Positions 27,237-36,731 of a stretch of DNA of 64,000 nt are shown piece after piece (the first letter of the stretch is position 1; each line of letters begins with the position of its first letter). This DNA comes from Azotimanducus sp963663145 (GTDB lineage Bacteria; Pseudomonadota; Gammaproteobacteria; Pseudomonadales; Azotimanducaceae), in NCBI GenBank assembly GCA_963663145.1, contig OY760134.1:1612001-1676000 (forward strand), in the 5' to 3' direction. The position numbers were made by a program, and so were the translations under genes. Under the pieces are notes generated by a model that was given only the letters and a program-made list of their open reading frames with translations, was not told the origin of the DNA and searched no databases.

Positions 27237-28244
27237 ATGACGCTTGAAGCCCTTGACAGCCAAGAACGACCCGCCGCTCCCTCGGAGCTTGCGCTTCGGC
27301 TCATGCAGGTACGGGAGTGGCTTGAGGGGAGAGTGCTTGGTCAATCCCATCTCGTCAACCGACTGCTCGTTGCGCTCTTAACCGGAGGGCACTTGATTGT
27401 CGAAGGCGCTCCCGGCCTCGCCAAGACGCGCGCCATACGTGAACTCGCCAAGGCCGTTGACGCCTCCTTCCATCGCGTGCAGTTCACACCCGATTTGCTC
27501 CCAGGCGATATCACCGGCACCGAAATCTACCGTCCGCAAAGCGGCACATTCCATTTTCAGGAAGGCCCAATCTTTCATAATATTCTGCTCGCCGATGAGG
27601 TCAATCGGGCACCCGCCAAGGTGCAATCGGCCTTGCTTGAAGCCATGGCCGAACACCAAGTCACCATAGGCCGCGCCTCCTATCCTCTGCCGCCACTCTT
27701 CCTAGTCATGGCAACACAAAACCCCATAGAGCAGGAGGGCACCTACCCGCTGCCGGAAGCGCAGCTAGATCGGTTCTTGATGCATGTCGAAGTCGGCTAT
27801 CCGGACGCTTCGGTAGAAGCCCAGATATTGGAGCTCGTGCGGCACGAAAAAGATTCATCCGATGAATTCATGCCGGAACTGCGTCTGTCTCCGACAGAAA
27901 TTCTCGAGGCACGCCATGAACTCGGTGCGCTGCACGTCGCGCCCGCCGTACGCGATTATATGGTCGCGCTTGTGAGCGCAACGCGCCACCCCGGGGACTA
28001 CGACGAAGCCTTGGCCAGCATGATCGAATACGGCGCGAGTCCGCGCGGAAGCATTGCCCTCGATCAATGCAGCCGCGCAGTCGCTTGGCTTAAGGGCGCC
28101 GACTACGTCACGCCCGAAGATGTGCGCGCCGTAGCAAGAGATGCTCTGAGGCATCGAATCGTGTTGAGCTATGAAGCGGAAGCCTTGGGCACCACCTCAC
28201 AATCGCTCATCGAACAACTGCTTGAATTGGTACCGGTGAACTAG
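27237..28244 (+). CDS. moxR: MoxR-family AAA+ ATPase
   Basis: This 335-residue MoxR-type AAA+ chaperone has Walker A EGAPGLAKT (about 56-64), Walker B ILLADEVNRA (116-125), a sensor-1 region VMATQNPIEQEGTYPLPEAQ with the arginine finger in LDRFLM, and the lid domain near the C-terminus. MoxR proteins work with VWA partners to assemble or insert metals into enzymes or to protect the envelope; here the partners follow downstream. A 380-bp gap, with a repeat element, separates it from DUF58. Confidence 0.95.
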   Translation: MTLEALDSQERPAAPSELALRLMQVREWLEGRVLGQSHLVNRLLVALLTGGHLIVEGAPGLAKTRAIRELAKAVDASFHRVQFTPDLLPGDITGTEIYRPQSGTFHFQEGPIFHNILLADEVNRAPAKVQSALLEAMAEHQVTIGRASYPLPPLFLVMATQNPIEQEGTYPLPEAQLDRFLMHVEVGYPDASVEAQILELVRHEKDSSDEFMPELRLSPTEILEARHELGALHVAPAVRDYMVALVSATRHPGDYDEALASMIEYGASPRGSIALDQCSRAVAWLKGADYVTPEDVRAVARDALRHRIVLSYEAEALGTTSQSLIEQLLELVPVN

Positions 28245-28624
28245 TGTGCGTTCCAAGCCATCCGGTAGAGTTTCGTTGTCACGCTGGAATATATCAATCC
28301 ACTCTTCAATCACATAGGAGAGCTCGGCGAACACTTGTTTCTCGTCTGTACCCTGCACGTCCCACGAAGCAGCCATCTTCCTCGCGCCACGCAACGACTC
28401 GCAGAAACCTGTCTGACTTCCTCATTTGAGAGACCTTGTAAATGTCCGCCTATTATGGGAGAAACGACGAGCCAAACAAAGAAATGGATAACTCCCCCCC
28501 TTGGAACAAATCCAATTCGCGAATTGAAGGGCGAGAAAAACTCCCCCTCACGGGGAGTTTGCTTTTCTCCACTTGAATCGAAGACCTGTAGGTCCAATAA
28601 TTCCTCGGCCTCCCGAGTAACATC
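28245..28624. other. Long intra-operon spacer containing a dispersed repeat
   Basis: Genes downstream of this spacer overlap or abut, but 380 bp without a convincing ORF lie between moxR and DUF58. The interval includes ACTCCCCCCC runs (28490-28500) and repeat copy 2 at 28508-28577. The pattern suggests an inserted element rather than original spacing. Confidence 0.5.
28508..28577 (+). repeat. Dispersed intergenic repeat, copy 2
   Basis: The element reads AATCCAATTCGCGAATTGAA, then a stem-loop ACTCCCC-TCAC-GGGGAGT, then TTGCTTTTCTCCACTTGAA. Block order matches the copies at 376-450 and 4780-4835. The CAATTCGCGAATTG palindrome and the CTCCCC/GGGGAG stem could form hairpins in RNA. Confidence 0.55.
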
Positions 28625-29530
28625 ATGAATCCAGCATCCATCAAAGGCGCTCACGTTAAGCTTGAAGATCTCTTAGGGTTACGCCTCGCCACCCTGGCGG
28701 CGGACCGGGAGGCCTTTGATGCGCGTTTGGGCGCCAGCGGTACGCGTCTTTCGAGGTTTCGCGGACGCGGCATAGAGTTCACCGAAGTGCGCGCCTATCA
28801 GCCCGGAGATGATGTGCGCTCGATCGACTGGAAGGTCACCGCGCGACGCGAAACTCCACACACCAAGATCTATCAAGAAGAGCGGGAGCGGCCTGAACTC
28901 ATTTTGGTGGACCAAACGCGCGGCATGTTCTTCGGCACCGGTGAACGCCTCAAGTCTGTCACCGCCGCGGAAACCGCTGCCCTGCTCGCCTGGCAGTACC
29001 TTCGTCGCGGCGACCGCGTCGGAGGCATAGTGCTCGGTGAAGAAGGCCAAGTGCTCGTCAGGCCCAAGCGCCGACTTGGCACCACCCTGCGGCTCATTCG
29101 CGCAATTCACTCGGCCAATCGGTTCCTGAAAGCCGACCTTGAAGGCGCGCCGCCATCTCTGGCCAGCGTGCTCGGCGACGCTCGACGCCTCGCCCCCAAG
29201 GGACACGGCGTACATATCCTCTCGGACTTCGATGAACCCTTACAAGACCTCAAACCACCACTCGCCAGGCTCGCGTTCGGTAATGAAGTGCGGCTCATCT
29301 TCATCTACGATGAGTTTGAGGCGAGGCCGCCTGCCGGGCGCTTTCCTCTGTCGAGGCGCGGGGAACGTTTAGTTTTTGATACCACAGGCGAGTTGGCGCG
29401 CGAGCACTTTCGGCAGGACTTCAAAGAGCGCCTACAGGGTCTTCGCAAGCTCTGCCAGAGCACGGGTTGCCGGCTTCTTGAGCTTCCCAATCAAACCTCA
29501 TTTCTGGATCGCTTTGCACATGCCGCCTGA
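28625..29530 (+). CDS. DUF58 domain protein
   Basis: This 301-residue DUF58 protein has the signature region RGIEFTEVRAYQPGDDVRSI followed by DWKVTARRETPHTKIYQEER, then a VWA-like fold (ELILVDQTRGMFFGTGERLK). In MoxR operons DUF58 proteins function with the ATPase and VWA proteins; biochemistry is unresolved. Its end overlaps the next gene by 11 bases (ATG at 29520, TGA at 29528-29530), so translation is coupled. Confidence 0.9.
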   Translation: MNPASIKGAHVKLEDLLGLRLATLAADREAFDARLGASGTRLSRFRGRGIEFTEVRAYQPGDDVRSIDWKVTARRETPHTKIYQEERERPELILVDQTRGMFFGTGERLKSVTAAETAALLAWQYLRRGDRVGGIVLGEEGQVLVRPKRRLGTTLRLIRAIHSANRFLKADLEGAPPSLASVLGDARRLAPKGHGVHILSDFDEPLQDLKPPLARLAFGNEVRLIFIYDEFEARPPAGRFPLSRRGERLVFDTTGELAREHFRQDFKERLQGLRKLCQSTGCRLLELPNQTSFLDRFAHAA

Positions 29531-30059
29531 AGTCTTGTCTCAGCTTCGCGGCCTGCACTTGCCGGACGTTCCCGGCTGGTGGCCACCCGCGCCGGGTTGG
29601 TGGCTGGTGGCTATCCTCGCGATTGCGCTCGCAGTATGGAGCGTTTTCATCTTCAGACGCGCCCGCGCCCGCCAGCAGATACTTCGCGAGGCTATCGCGG
29701 AACTCAATCACTTGAACCAAGCCCTGGCATCCGGCGCGCTCCCGCCCATGCCCTATCTCGATCAAGTGAACGCGCTGCTCAAACGCCTACTCATACACGG
29801 CTACGGCGAACGCCATGTATCGGGCCTCTCTTCCGATGCATGGGCGCGAGCCCTTGGGCAATTCCTGCACAAGTTCTCCAAGCCGAACGCGCTCATGCGT
29901 ATAGAAACCTCTCTTCTTGGCGAATTTCGCTATAGGCCCCACTCGCATGGAGGGTCGCCGTCGAACCTGGGCCAGGAGTTGCGAGCCGCGTGCAAGCGAC
30001 TCGGCGTAGGTCTTGAGCGCGCCTTGAAGGAACTCAATCCACCAGAGGTACGGGCATGA
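29520..30059 (+). CDS. DUF4381 membrane protein of the MoxR/Bat operon
   Basis: The start at 29520 (MPPEVLSQLRGLHLPD) gives 179 residues; the longer frame upstream overlaps DUF58. One transmembrane helix lies near WWLVAILAIALAVWSVFIF (about 27-45), followed by a helical domain (ILREAIAELNHLNQAL). It matches the DUF4381 family regularly found between DUF58 and the VWA genes. It overlaps the following VWA gene by four bases. Confidence 0.85.
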   Translation: MPPEVLSQLRGLHLPDVPGWWPPAPGWWLVAILAIALAVWSVFIFRRARARQQILREAIAELNHLNQALASGALPPMPYLDQVNALLKRLLIHGYGERHVSGLSSDAWARALGQFLHKFSKPNALMRIETSLLGEFRYRPHSHGGSPSNLGQELRAACKRLGVGLERALKELNPPEVRA

Positions 30060-31033
30060 TCGAATTCGCGTGGCCTTGGATTCTGCTGCTGCTTCCCCTG
30101 CCCCTACTGGTCTGGAAGCTCCTGCCGGCTTGTCATCCGGATGACATGGCCATGCGCGTTCCTTCCCTCAGCCGCTATCGAACGGAAGCGCAATCTGCTC
30201 AAGGTTCGGGACGCGCCCCGCTCTTGCTCTTGCTCTTCCTCTGCTGGGCGCTACTGATCACCGGCATCGCCAGACCCGAATGGGTCGGAGACGCTCGGCC
30301 GCTACCAACCGCCGGTCGAGACCTGCTGCTTGCCGTGGACATCTCCGGCAGCATGGGCGACGACGACATGCTTTGGGAATCCAGACGGCTCTCCAGAATC
30401 GATCTGGTCAAGCTCGTCCTCTCGTCCTTTATCGAGCGTCGCGAAGGTGATCGCATAGGGCTGATTCTGTTCGGCACCCGCCCCTATGTGCAAGCGCCAC
30501 TTACATTTGATCACGAAACGGTCGCGACGCTGCTCGAGGAAGCGCCGCTGGGCATTGCCGGCGGTCGCACCGCCATAGGTGATGCCATCGGACTTTCCGT
30601 CAAACGCCTGCTTGACCGTCCCGCCGACTCGCGTGTGCTCGTGTTGCTCACCGACGGCGCCAACAACACCGGAGAGTTATCGCCCGCAAGGGCGGCCGAG
30701 ATCGCAAGAGACGCTGGCATTCGCGTTCACACCATTGGCTTCTCCGGCCCAAGCACAGACTTCCTCGGACGAATCCGATCACTCGGCAGCACAGAACTCG
30801 ACGAAAAAAGCTTGCGTGAGGTGGCCGAGACGACCGGCGGCGAGTACTTTCGAGCGACTGCGGGGAAAGAACTGGAAAGGGTCTACAAGGCAATAGACCG
30901 ACTCGAACCGACTGAGCAGGACACCGACACTGTGCGTCCGGTCATCTCTTATGCCTACGTCCCCATAGGACTGGCCTGGTGCCTTGGCGTTTTGCTGCTT
31001 ATCGCCCGCAAGCTGAAAAAGAGCGTCGCCTAA
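30056..31033 (+). CDS. BatA-like VWA domain membrane protein
   Basis: This 325-residue protein has N-terminal transmembrane helices (IEFAWPWILLLLPLPLLVWK, about residue 60-80), a von Willebrand A domain with the MIDAS motif DISGSMGDDD, LLTDGANNTGELSP, and a C-terminal helix (AWCLGVLLLIARKLK). VWA proteins of this type bind divalent metal and partner with MoxR at the inner membrane. The stop TAA overlaps the next ATG (TAATG at 31031-31035). Confidence 0.92.
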   Translation: MIEFAWPWILLLLPLPLLVWKLLPACHPDDMAMRVPSLSRYRTEAQSAQGSGRAPLLLLLFLCWALLITGIARPEWVGDARPLPTAGRDLLLAVDISGSMGDDDMLWESRRLSRIDLVKLVLSSFIERREGDRIGLILFGTRPYVQAPLTFDHETVATLLEEAPLGIAGGRTAIGDAIGLSVKRLLDRPADSRVLVLLTDGANNTGELSPARAAEIARDAGIRVHTIGFSGPSTDFLGRIRSLGSTELDEKSLREVAETTGGEYFRATAGKELERVYKAIDRLEPTEQDTDTVRPVISYAYVPIGLAWCLGVLLLIARKLKKSVA

Positions 31034-32847
31034 TGGAAGCGTTCGATTGGCAAGCCTTCCACTTCTTGCGCCCCTTGGCGTTGCTGGGCATCATCCCGGC
31101 ACTTCTGCTCTGCGCTTGGTACGCCCTAAGACGCCCAGGTGCCGAACGCTTCGAATCCCTGCTTTCACCTGAACTCAGGACGGCCCTGCTGTCGGGCGGC
31201 GAAGGTGCGAGACCATGGCTCGCGCCCGCCTGGATCGCAGCGCTCCTCGGGCTTGGCGCCATCGCCCTGGCCGGTCCGACCTGGCAGCGCCAAGAGGTTC
31301 CGGCACGGGAACTCGACGACGCACTAGTCGTGTTGCTTGACCTGTCGCTCTCCATGTATGCGCAAGACATTCAGCCTTCGCGACTCAATCGAGCACAGCT
31401 TGAACTCGCCGACCTGCTGCGCCTGCGCGAAGAAGGCACAACCGCTCTGATCGCCTATGCGGGCGATGCCCATGTGGTCACCCCGCTTACGGATGACATT
31501 GACACCATACTTCACATGTCGAATTCCCTCACCCCGGACATCATGCCGGTGCTCGGAAGCCGCGCAGATGAGGCCATTAGGCAGGCCAACCAATTACTCG
31601 AAAACGGTGCGCGAGATCTGGGCCGCATCTTGCTCATCACCGACGGCATTCGCGGCTTGGAAACATCCGCAAGTGCCTGCGATCCGAGATTCTCACTCTC
31701 CATTCTTGGCGTGGGTACCGCCATGGGCGCACCGGTGCCGGTTCCGGTCGCGGAAGGCCGGACGCAGATGCTCATCGACGCGCGCGGCAAACAGGTGGTT
31801 GCCAAGCTTGAGGAAAACAAGCTCAGAGAACTGGCCAACCTGTGTGATGGACAATACAGCGGCGTGCGCGTTGGCGACGAGGACCTGCTAACGCTCCTTA
31901 CCGGAATCGTAGATAAGGCGCGACCTGTGAAGGATTCAGAGGCGCTGCGGCAAGTCGATATGTGGGTGGACAAGACCTACCTCTTCGCACTGCCACTCGT
32001 GCCACTGCTGCTCTTCGCCTTTCGCCGAGGCGCATTGCCGATTTTGCTCATGTGTTTCATGCTGCCGCCGGATGCCTCAGCCTCCTGGTGGGACGACCTC
32101 TGGAAGAGGCAAGACCAGCAAGGCTACGAGGCTCTGCGGCAGAACGACCCAGAGGCCGCGGCAGCGCTCTTTAGGGACCAACGATGGCGGGGCGTGTCCC
32201 ATTTTAGGAGCCAATCCTTTGGGGATGCGGTCTCAGCCTTCGACAGCAGCGAAAGCAAGAATGCCGACGACTTTTACAATCTTGGCAACAGTTTCGCCTT
32301 CGCGGGAGACATCCCCGAGGCCATCGCAGCCTACGAAAATGCGCTTGCGATTTCTCCGCAGCACGAGGACGCGGCGCACAACAAGCGCTTGCTTGAATCC
32401 ATGCAGCAGGATGCCGCACCCGATCAAAATTCGCAAAACCAAGCACAGCAGAATCCGTCGGACTCGGACGAGGGACAGTCTTCGCCAAGCCCGCAAGATG
32501 CATCTCAAGATGCTCAAGAACCGCACACACCCGATCAGGCGAGTGGTACCTCCGCGCCACCCCAAGAACAACCCGAGGAGCAGGAGCAATCCGGCCGAGA
32601 AAACCAATCACAAGATCAGCCGGAATCATCCGAACAGAACAACCCACAAGCAGCCGAATCCACGACGCAGCCAACCGGCCTAGAGGAAGCCCAAGCCAAC
32701 CAAGATCGCCAGAGAGAGCTCATCGAGAGTCTGTTACGGCGCGTACCCGATGACCCGGGCGGACTGTTACGACAAAAATTCCTCCATGAGACCCGCGAAC
32801 GCAGTCAAGCCGGGCAACCGAGACAGGACTCCGAGGAGCCGTGGTGA
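31033..32847 (+). CDS. VWA plus TPR fusion protein (BatB/BatC-like)
   Basis: From ATG 31033 the protein is about 604 residues. It has two N-terminal membrane helices, a VWA domain with MIDAS DLSLSMYAQ and LLITDGIRGLET, another helix near TYLFALPLVPLLLFAF, and a TPR stretch (DDFYNLGNSFAFAGDIPEAI, AYENALAISPQHEDAAHNKR). A long Gln/Glu/Ser/Pro-rich tail of about 120 residues follows. In many bacteria the VWA (BatB) and TPR (BatC) parts are separate genes; here they are joined. It lies between BatA-like and BatD genes. Confidence 0.9.
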   Translation: MEAFDWQAFHFLRPLALLGIIPALLLCAWYALRRPGAERFESLLSPELRTALLSGGEGARPWLAPAWIAALLGLGAIALAGPTWQRQEVPARELDDALVVLLDLSLSMYAQDIQPSRLNRAQLELADLLRLREEGTTALIAYAGDAHVVTPLTDDIDTILHMSNSLTPDIMPVLGSRADEAIRQANQLLENGARDLGRILLITDGIRGLETSASACDPRFSLSILGVGTAMGAPVPVPVAEGRTQMLIDARGKQVVAKLEENKLRELANLCDGQYSGVRVGDEDLLTLLTGIVDKARPVKDSEALRQVDMWVDKTYLFALPLVPLLLFAFRRGALPILLMCFMLPPDASASWWDDLWKRQDQQGYEALRQNDPEAAAALFRDQRWRGVSHFRSQSFGDAVSAFDSSESKNADDFYNLGNSFAFAGDIPEAIAAYENALAISPQHEDAAHNKRLLESMQQDAAPDQNSQNQAQQNPSDSDEGQSSPSPQDASQDAQEPHTPDQASGTSAPPQEQPEEQEQSGRENQSQDQPESSEQNNPQAAESTTQPTGLEEAQANQDRQRELIESLLRRVPDDPGGLLRQKFLHETRERSQAGQPRQDSEEPW

Positions 32848-34514
32848 TGGTCAATCGCTGTGCGGTTCTTGTGCCGGTCTTCTTCAGCCTGCTACTCATC
32901 TCTTCAGGGCTGGGAGCCGCCACTGCGCGCCTGAGTAGCAATGAGATCTTTGAGTACGAAACCGTGCAATTGGAACTTTCCGGGCCTCGCGATGCTCCGC
33001 CCGATCTGACACCGCTTGAGCAGGACTTCGAAGTCCTCGGGAGCTCCAGCCAAAGCTCGATGCAGATTGTCAACGGAAGAATTGAAGTATCTGAAAACGC
33101 GGTAAAACTTACCATTAGACCGCGACGTACGGGACGCATCATCGTCCCATCCATCACCTTTGGGGACGAACAAACCCAAGCGCTCTCGCTCAAGGTCAAT
33201 GCCCTAGACGAGCGCACCCAAGGGGACATCGACCAACTTGCCTTTTTCGAGACACAGGTGTCCGAGGAGCGCCCCTATCAAAGCGAGGCGGTGTTCCTCA
33301 CACGGCGCCTCTTCTATGCCCCGGAAGTACAGATCTACGGAAGTTTGCCCGGCATTCCCGACATCTCGGGCGCCACCGTGCAGCCAGTCAGTGAGCCGAG
33401 CTCGACCTACACCTTGCGGGATGGGCAACGCTACAATGTTTTCGTCAGCGAGTACGTGCTGTTTGCTGATCAGCCGGGCGAACTCAGTGTGCCGCGGGTG
33501 GAAGTCTTGGCTCGCATGCAACTTCCCGGTTCCGCGCAAGGACGCTCGCTTGGCATACCCATCCGCTCAAACGAACTTACGCTCAACGTGCGTTCACCAC
33601 CCGAGGGCTATCCTGCGGGCAAACCGTGGCTTCCTGCACGGAAGGTCTCGGTCGAATCCGATTTCGACACCCAAAGCACTGAGGTTGGCATGCCGCTCAC
33701 CTTCAACCTGAAGGTTTCAGTGGACGCAGCGCTAGCCTCACAGGTTGCCCCACTCAACCTCGCCTTTCCGGCTTCGATCAAAAGCTATCCGGAGACTCCA
33801 AGACTCGACGATCAGTTGCAGAGCGGAAGCGTCCTCGGGACTCGCACCGAAGTCTACGCCCTGATTCCAACCCAGCCCGGCATCCTCACCTTGCCGGAGG
33901 TGCGGCTGACCTGGTGGGACACGCAAAACGAGACGCTTCGCGAAACAAGCTTGGCCGCCCGGGAGATTGAAGTACTGCCGAATCCTGAAATGACCGCGAC
34001 AGCGAACCAATCCCAAGTTGCGGATACCGGCGGCGAGCGCCAAGCACCAAGCCCCGAAGCCACGCGCTCCGCAAGTCCTTGGACGCTGGATTGGTTGGAT
34101 GTGGTACTGGCCTTATTGTGTCTCACGCTTGGCATCGGCTGGCTGATGAGCACCCATCCGGAGTGGCGCCGCCTGTCCTTGATTGTCCGCACAAAGCGCA
34201 GCGAAGATTCTACTGAAGCAAGGGCTTTTGAACGGGTGAAAGCGACACGAGATCAAGCTGAGTTGCTCGCAGCCTTGAGGGCTTGGCTACCAATGGTGTC
34301 AACAACGGAAGATGCCCACCTGGCCTGTGAACAACTTGCAGAGCGCACGGAAGCCGCGCTCTACGCAAAGCAGGCGGCGCGACCCACGCAGTCGCCAACC
34401 GTCGCCGAACTGCATGAAGCCGCCTTGAAGTTACGCATTGCCTGGCTTCGCGAAACTCGACGAGCGCGAGGGAACGCTCTGCCTGGACTATACGCCCACA
34501 CAGCGAAAGGGTAA
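32847..34514 (+). CDS. batD: BatD family protein
   Basis: From ATG 32847 (TGATG overlap with the previous stop, GAGGAG ribosome site) this is a 555-residue exported protein. It has a signal peptide (CAVLVPVFFSLLLISSGLGA), repeated beta-sandwich segments (RRTGRIIVPSITFGDEQT, PGELSVPRVEV, QPGILTLPEVRLTWWD), and one C-terminal transmembrane helix (WLDVVLALLCLTLGIGWLMS) with a cytoplasmic helical tail. BatD is the large periplasmic member of Bat operons linked to oxygen and envelope stress tolerance. It closes the MoxR operon. Confidence 0.9.
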   Translation: MVNRCAVLVPVFFSLLLISSGLGAATARLSSNEIFEYETVQLELSGPRDAPPDLTPLEQDFEVLGSSSQSSMQIVNGRIEVSENAVKLTIRPRRTGRIIVPSITFGDEQTQALSLKVNALDERTQGDIDQLAFFETQVSEERPYQSEAVFLTRRLFYAPEVQIYGSLPGIPDISGATVQPVSEPSSTYTLRDGQRYNVFVSEYVLFADQPGELSVPRVEVLARMQLPGSAQGRSLGIPIRSNELTLNVRSPPEGYPAGKPWLPARKVSVESDFDTQSTEVGMPLTFNLKVSVDAALASQVAPLNLAFPASIKSYPETPRLDDQLQSGSVLGTRTEVYALIPTQPGILTLPEVRLTWWDTQNETLRETSLAAREIEVLPNPEMTATANQSQVADTGGERQAPSPEATRSASPWTLDWLDVVLALLCLTLGIGWLMSTHPEWRRLSLIVRTKRSEDSTEARAFERVKATRDQAELLAALRAWLPMVSTTEDAHLACEQLAERTEAALYAKQAARPTQSPTVAELHEAALKLRIAWLRETRRARGNALPGLYAHTAKG

Positions 34515-34529
34515 CTCCCCCTACTATGA

Positions 34530-35284
34530 AAGAGAGAAGGAGAGAAGCGCTCCTGTCTCTTCATTCTTGGTGTCGTCGCGCCGCTACGGCCAGAGTTGAA
34601 GATCCGCAACCCGCCGAAAAAGTGCGCGAACGGCCAGATTTCTATGCCGTCGCTGGAACGGAACGGACGATGACCGGTGTACACCGGCACCCGCCGCACG
34701 AGTTTGTCAAGATTTTCAACGGCGCGCAATCCCTTGAGCAGTCCTGAGTGATAGCGGTCCGTGGCCTTCACCTCAATCGCTAAGAGTTCATTGCCGCGAC
34801 GCAGCAAGAAATCAACTTCGATATCGCGTGACTGATGGGGTTGCCAGTAGAAAATCTCTTCATAGAGGTCTGCCATCTCCGCATGCGCACGCAAAGTCGT
34901 GAGCACAATGTCCTCCTTGAGCGGTCCGCGCTCCTCCAAACCAACAGCGCCTAGCTGACGCTTCACGCCGCGTAAAATGCCGGGATCGACCCAGTAAAGT
35001 TTCGGCAGCTTGCGTTCTCGCACACGCAACCTCGCCTCATAGGCGGGCAGGCGGTATGCCAACAGCGTATCCACGAGGATATCCAAATAGCCCTGTACCG
35101 TAGTACGGGCAACGCCGGCATCGCGGGCGATTTCGGATACGTTGACGACTTGGCTATGAAATAGTGCGGCGATAGGTAGGAACCGCACAAATCCGGGCAG
35201 ATTCCTCACGAGAGCCTCTCCCTTCACTTCTTCGCGGAGATAGAGCTGCACATAAGCTTCAAGGATTGCGCGCCGTTTGCAACC
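34530..35284 (-). pseudogene. Truncated DUF4143 ATPase (C-terminal half only)
   Basis: This minus-strand fragment carries the C-terminal half of an AAA_14/DUF4143 ATPase: AYVQLYLREEVKGEALVRNL, a winged helix (VNVSEIARDAGVARTTVQGY), PKLYWVDPGILR, YWQPHQSRDIEVDFLLRR and LLAIEVKATDR. Walker motifs are absent. Upstream the frame runs without break into the prpD stop codon (35285-35287), so the breakpoint sits exactly behind prpD. Downstream, the frame reads on into the 3' end of batD on the other strand without a natural family ending. Confidence 0.8.
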
Positions 35285-36730
35285 TCAAATCAACAGCAGG
35301 TCGAGGATAGCAGGCACAGGCATGGCTTCGAGCCGTGCTGGATTGCCAAACGTCTCCATGATTTCTTTTACTTGACTCTCCGGGAATCTGGTCGCACAGT
35401 TGGCACGGAACTTCTCAAGCAGCAGCGGAATCCCCTCGTCCCTACGCCGTCTATGACCCACAGGGTATTCGACGGCTACCTTCTCAGTGGCACTTCCATC
35501 CTTGAAGAATACCTGAACGGCGTTGGCGATGGAGCGTTTGTCCGGCTCGTGATACTCACGGCTGTAGCGTTCATCCTCCAAGACCTCCATGAGTTCGCGT
35601 AGCTGATCAATCTCTGGGTTGCTGGCGGCCTGATCTTCGTAATCATCAGCCGTAAGATTGCCGGTCAAGAGGCCCACCGCCACCATGTATTGCAGACAAT
35701 GATCCCGGTCGGCAGGATTATTGAGTGCGCCCTGCTTGCTGATGATGCGAATCGCCGATTCGTGGGTCGTGAGTTCGATCTTGCGAATCTCTCCGAGCCT
35801 TCCCGCCACATGAAGGTGCAAGCGAACCGCCGCTTCCACCGCCGTTTGCGCATGAAACTCGGCCGGATAGGAAAGCTTAAAGAGGATGTTCTCCATCACG
35901 TAACAGCCATAGTCGCGCTGAAACTCAAACTGCTTGCCCTTAAACGAGACATCGTAAAAGCCCCATCCCTTCGCCGACAGCGCACTCGGATAGCCGATCT
36001 CACCCTTGAGCACCAACATCGCCAAGCGCACCGCACGGCTAGTGGCATCTCCGGCCGCCCATGATTTTCTCGGCCCGGTGTTTGGGGCATGCCGGTAGGT
36101 GCGCAAGGCCGAGCCGTCGAGCCAAGCATGGGAGACGGCATCCACCACCTGGTCTCTGGTGCCACCCAAGAGGCGCGTCACCACGGCGGTTGAAGCGACC
36201 CTCACCAGAATGACGTGATCAAGCCCTACCCGATTGAAGCTATTCAGAAGCGCCAAGCAGCCTTGAATCTCATGCGCCTGAATCATTGCGGTCAAGAGAT
36301 CACGACCCGTCAATGGATCCGGCAGGCGGCTCGAAGGGCTGCGACTCACATAGTCGGCCACGGCGAGTATTCCGCCTAGGTTATCCGACGGATGACCCCA
36401 CTCCGCCGCCAGCCAGGTGTCGTTGAAATCGAGCCAACGGATGATGCAACCTATGTCCCACGCCGCCTTGACAGGATCGAGTTGGTGCTGAGTGCCGGGG
36501 ACACGCGCGCCGTTCGGCACCAAGGTACCGGGCACGATTGGGCCCAAGTGCTTGGAGCAGGCCGGATAGCGGAGCGCCAAGAAGCCGCAGCCGAGTGTAT
36601 CCATCAAACAATATCGCGCGGTCTCGTAAGCCTCTTCGCTAAAAGAAGGTTCCGCCATCACGTAATCGGCAATGGCCTCTAGTTCAGCGTCCGCGGGCGG
36701 GCGGACGTTGATATCGACATTTGAAGACAT
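35285..36730 (-). CDS. prpD: 2-methylcitrate dehydratase
   Basis: PrpD dehydrates 2-methylcitrate to 2-methyl-cis-aconitate in propionyl-CoA oxidation. The 481-residue protein is normal size and shows MmgE/PrpD-family signatures: ARYCLMDTLGCGFLALRYPA, IRWLDFNDTWLAAEWGHPSD, VVTRLLGGTRDQVVDAVSHA and WAAGDATSRAVRLAMLVLKG. It follows prpC after one base. A truncated ATPase gene begins directly at its stop. Confidence 0.95.
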   Translation of the reverse strand: MSSNVDINVRPPADAELEAIADYVMAEPSFSEEAYETARYCLMDTLGCGFLALRYPACSKHLGPIVPGTLVPNGARVPGTQHQLDPVKAAWDIGCIIRWLDFNDTWLAAEWGHPSDNLGGILAVADYVSRSPSSRLPDPLTGRDLLTAMIQAHEIQGCLALLNSFNRVGLDHVILVRVASTAVVTRLLGGTRDQVVDAVSHAWLDGSALRTYRHAPNTGPRKSWAAGDATSRAVRLAMLVLKGEIGYPSALSAKGWGFYDVSFKGKQFEFQRDYGCYVMENILFKLSYPAEFHAQTAVEAAVRLHLHVAGRLGEIRKIELTTHESAIRIISKQGALNNPADRDHCLQYMVAVGLLTGNLTADDYEDQAASNPEIDQLRELMEVLEDERYSREYHEPDKRSIANAVQVFFKDGSATEKVAVEYPVGHRRRRDEGIPLLLEKFRANCATRFPESQVKEIMETFGNPARLEAMPVPAILDLLLI

Positions 36731-36731
36731 G

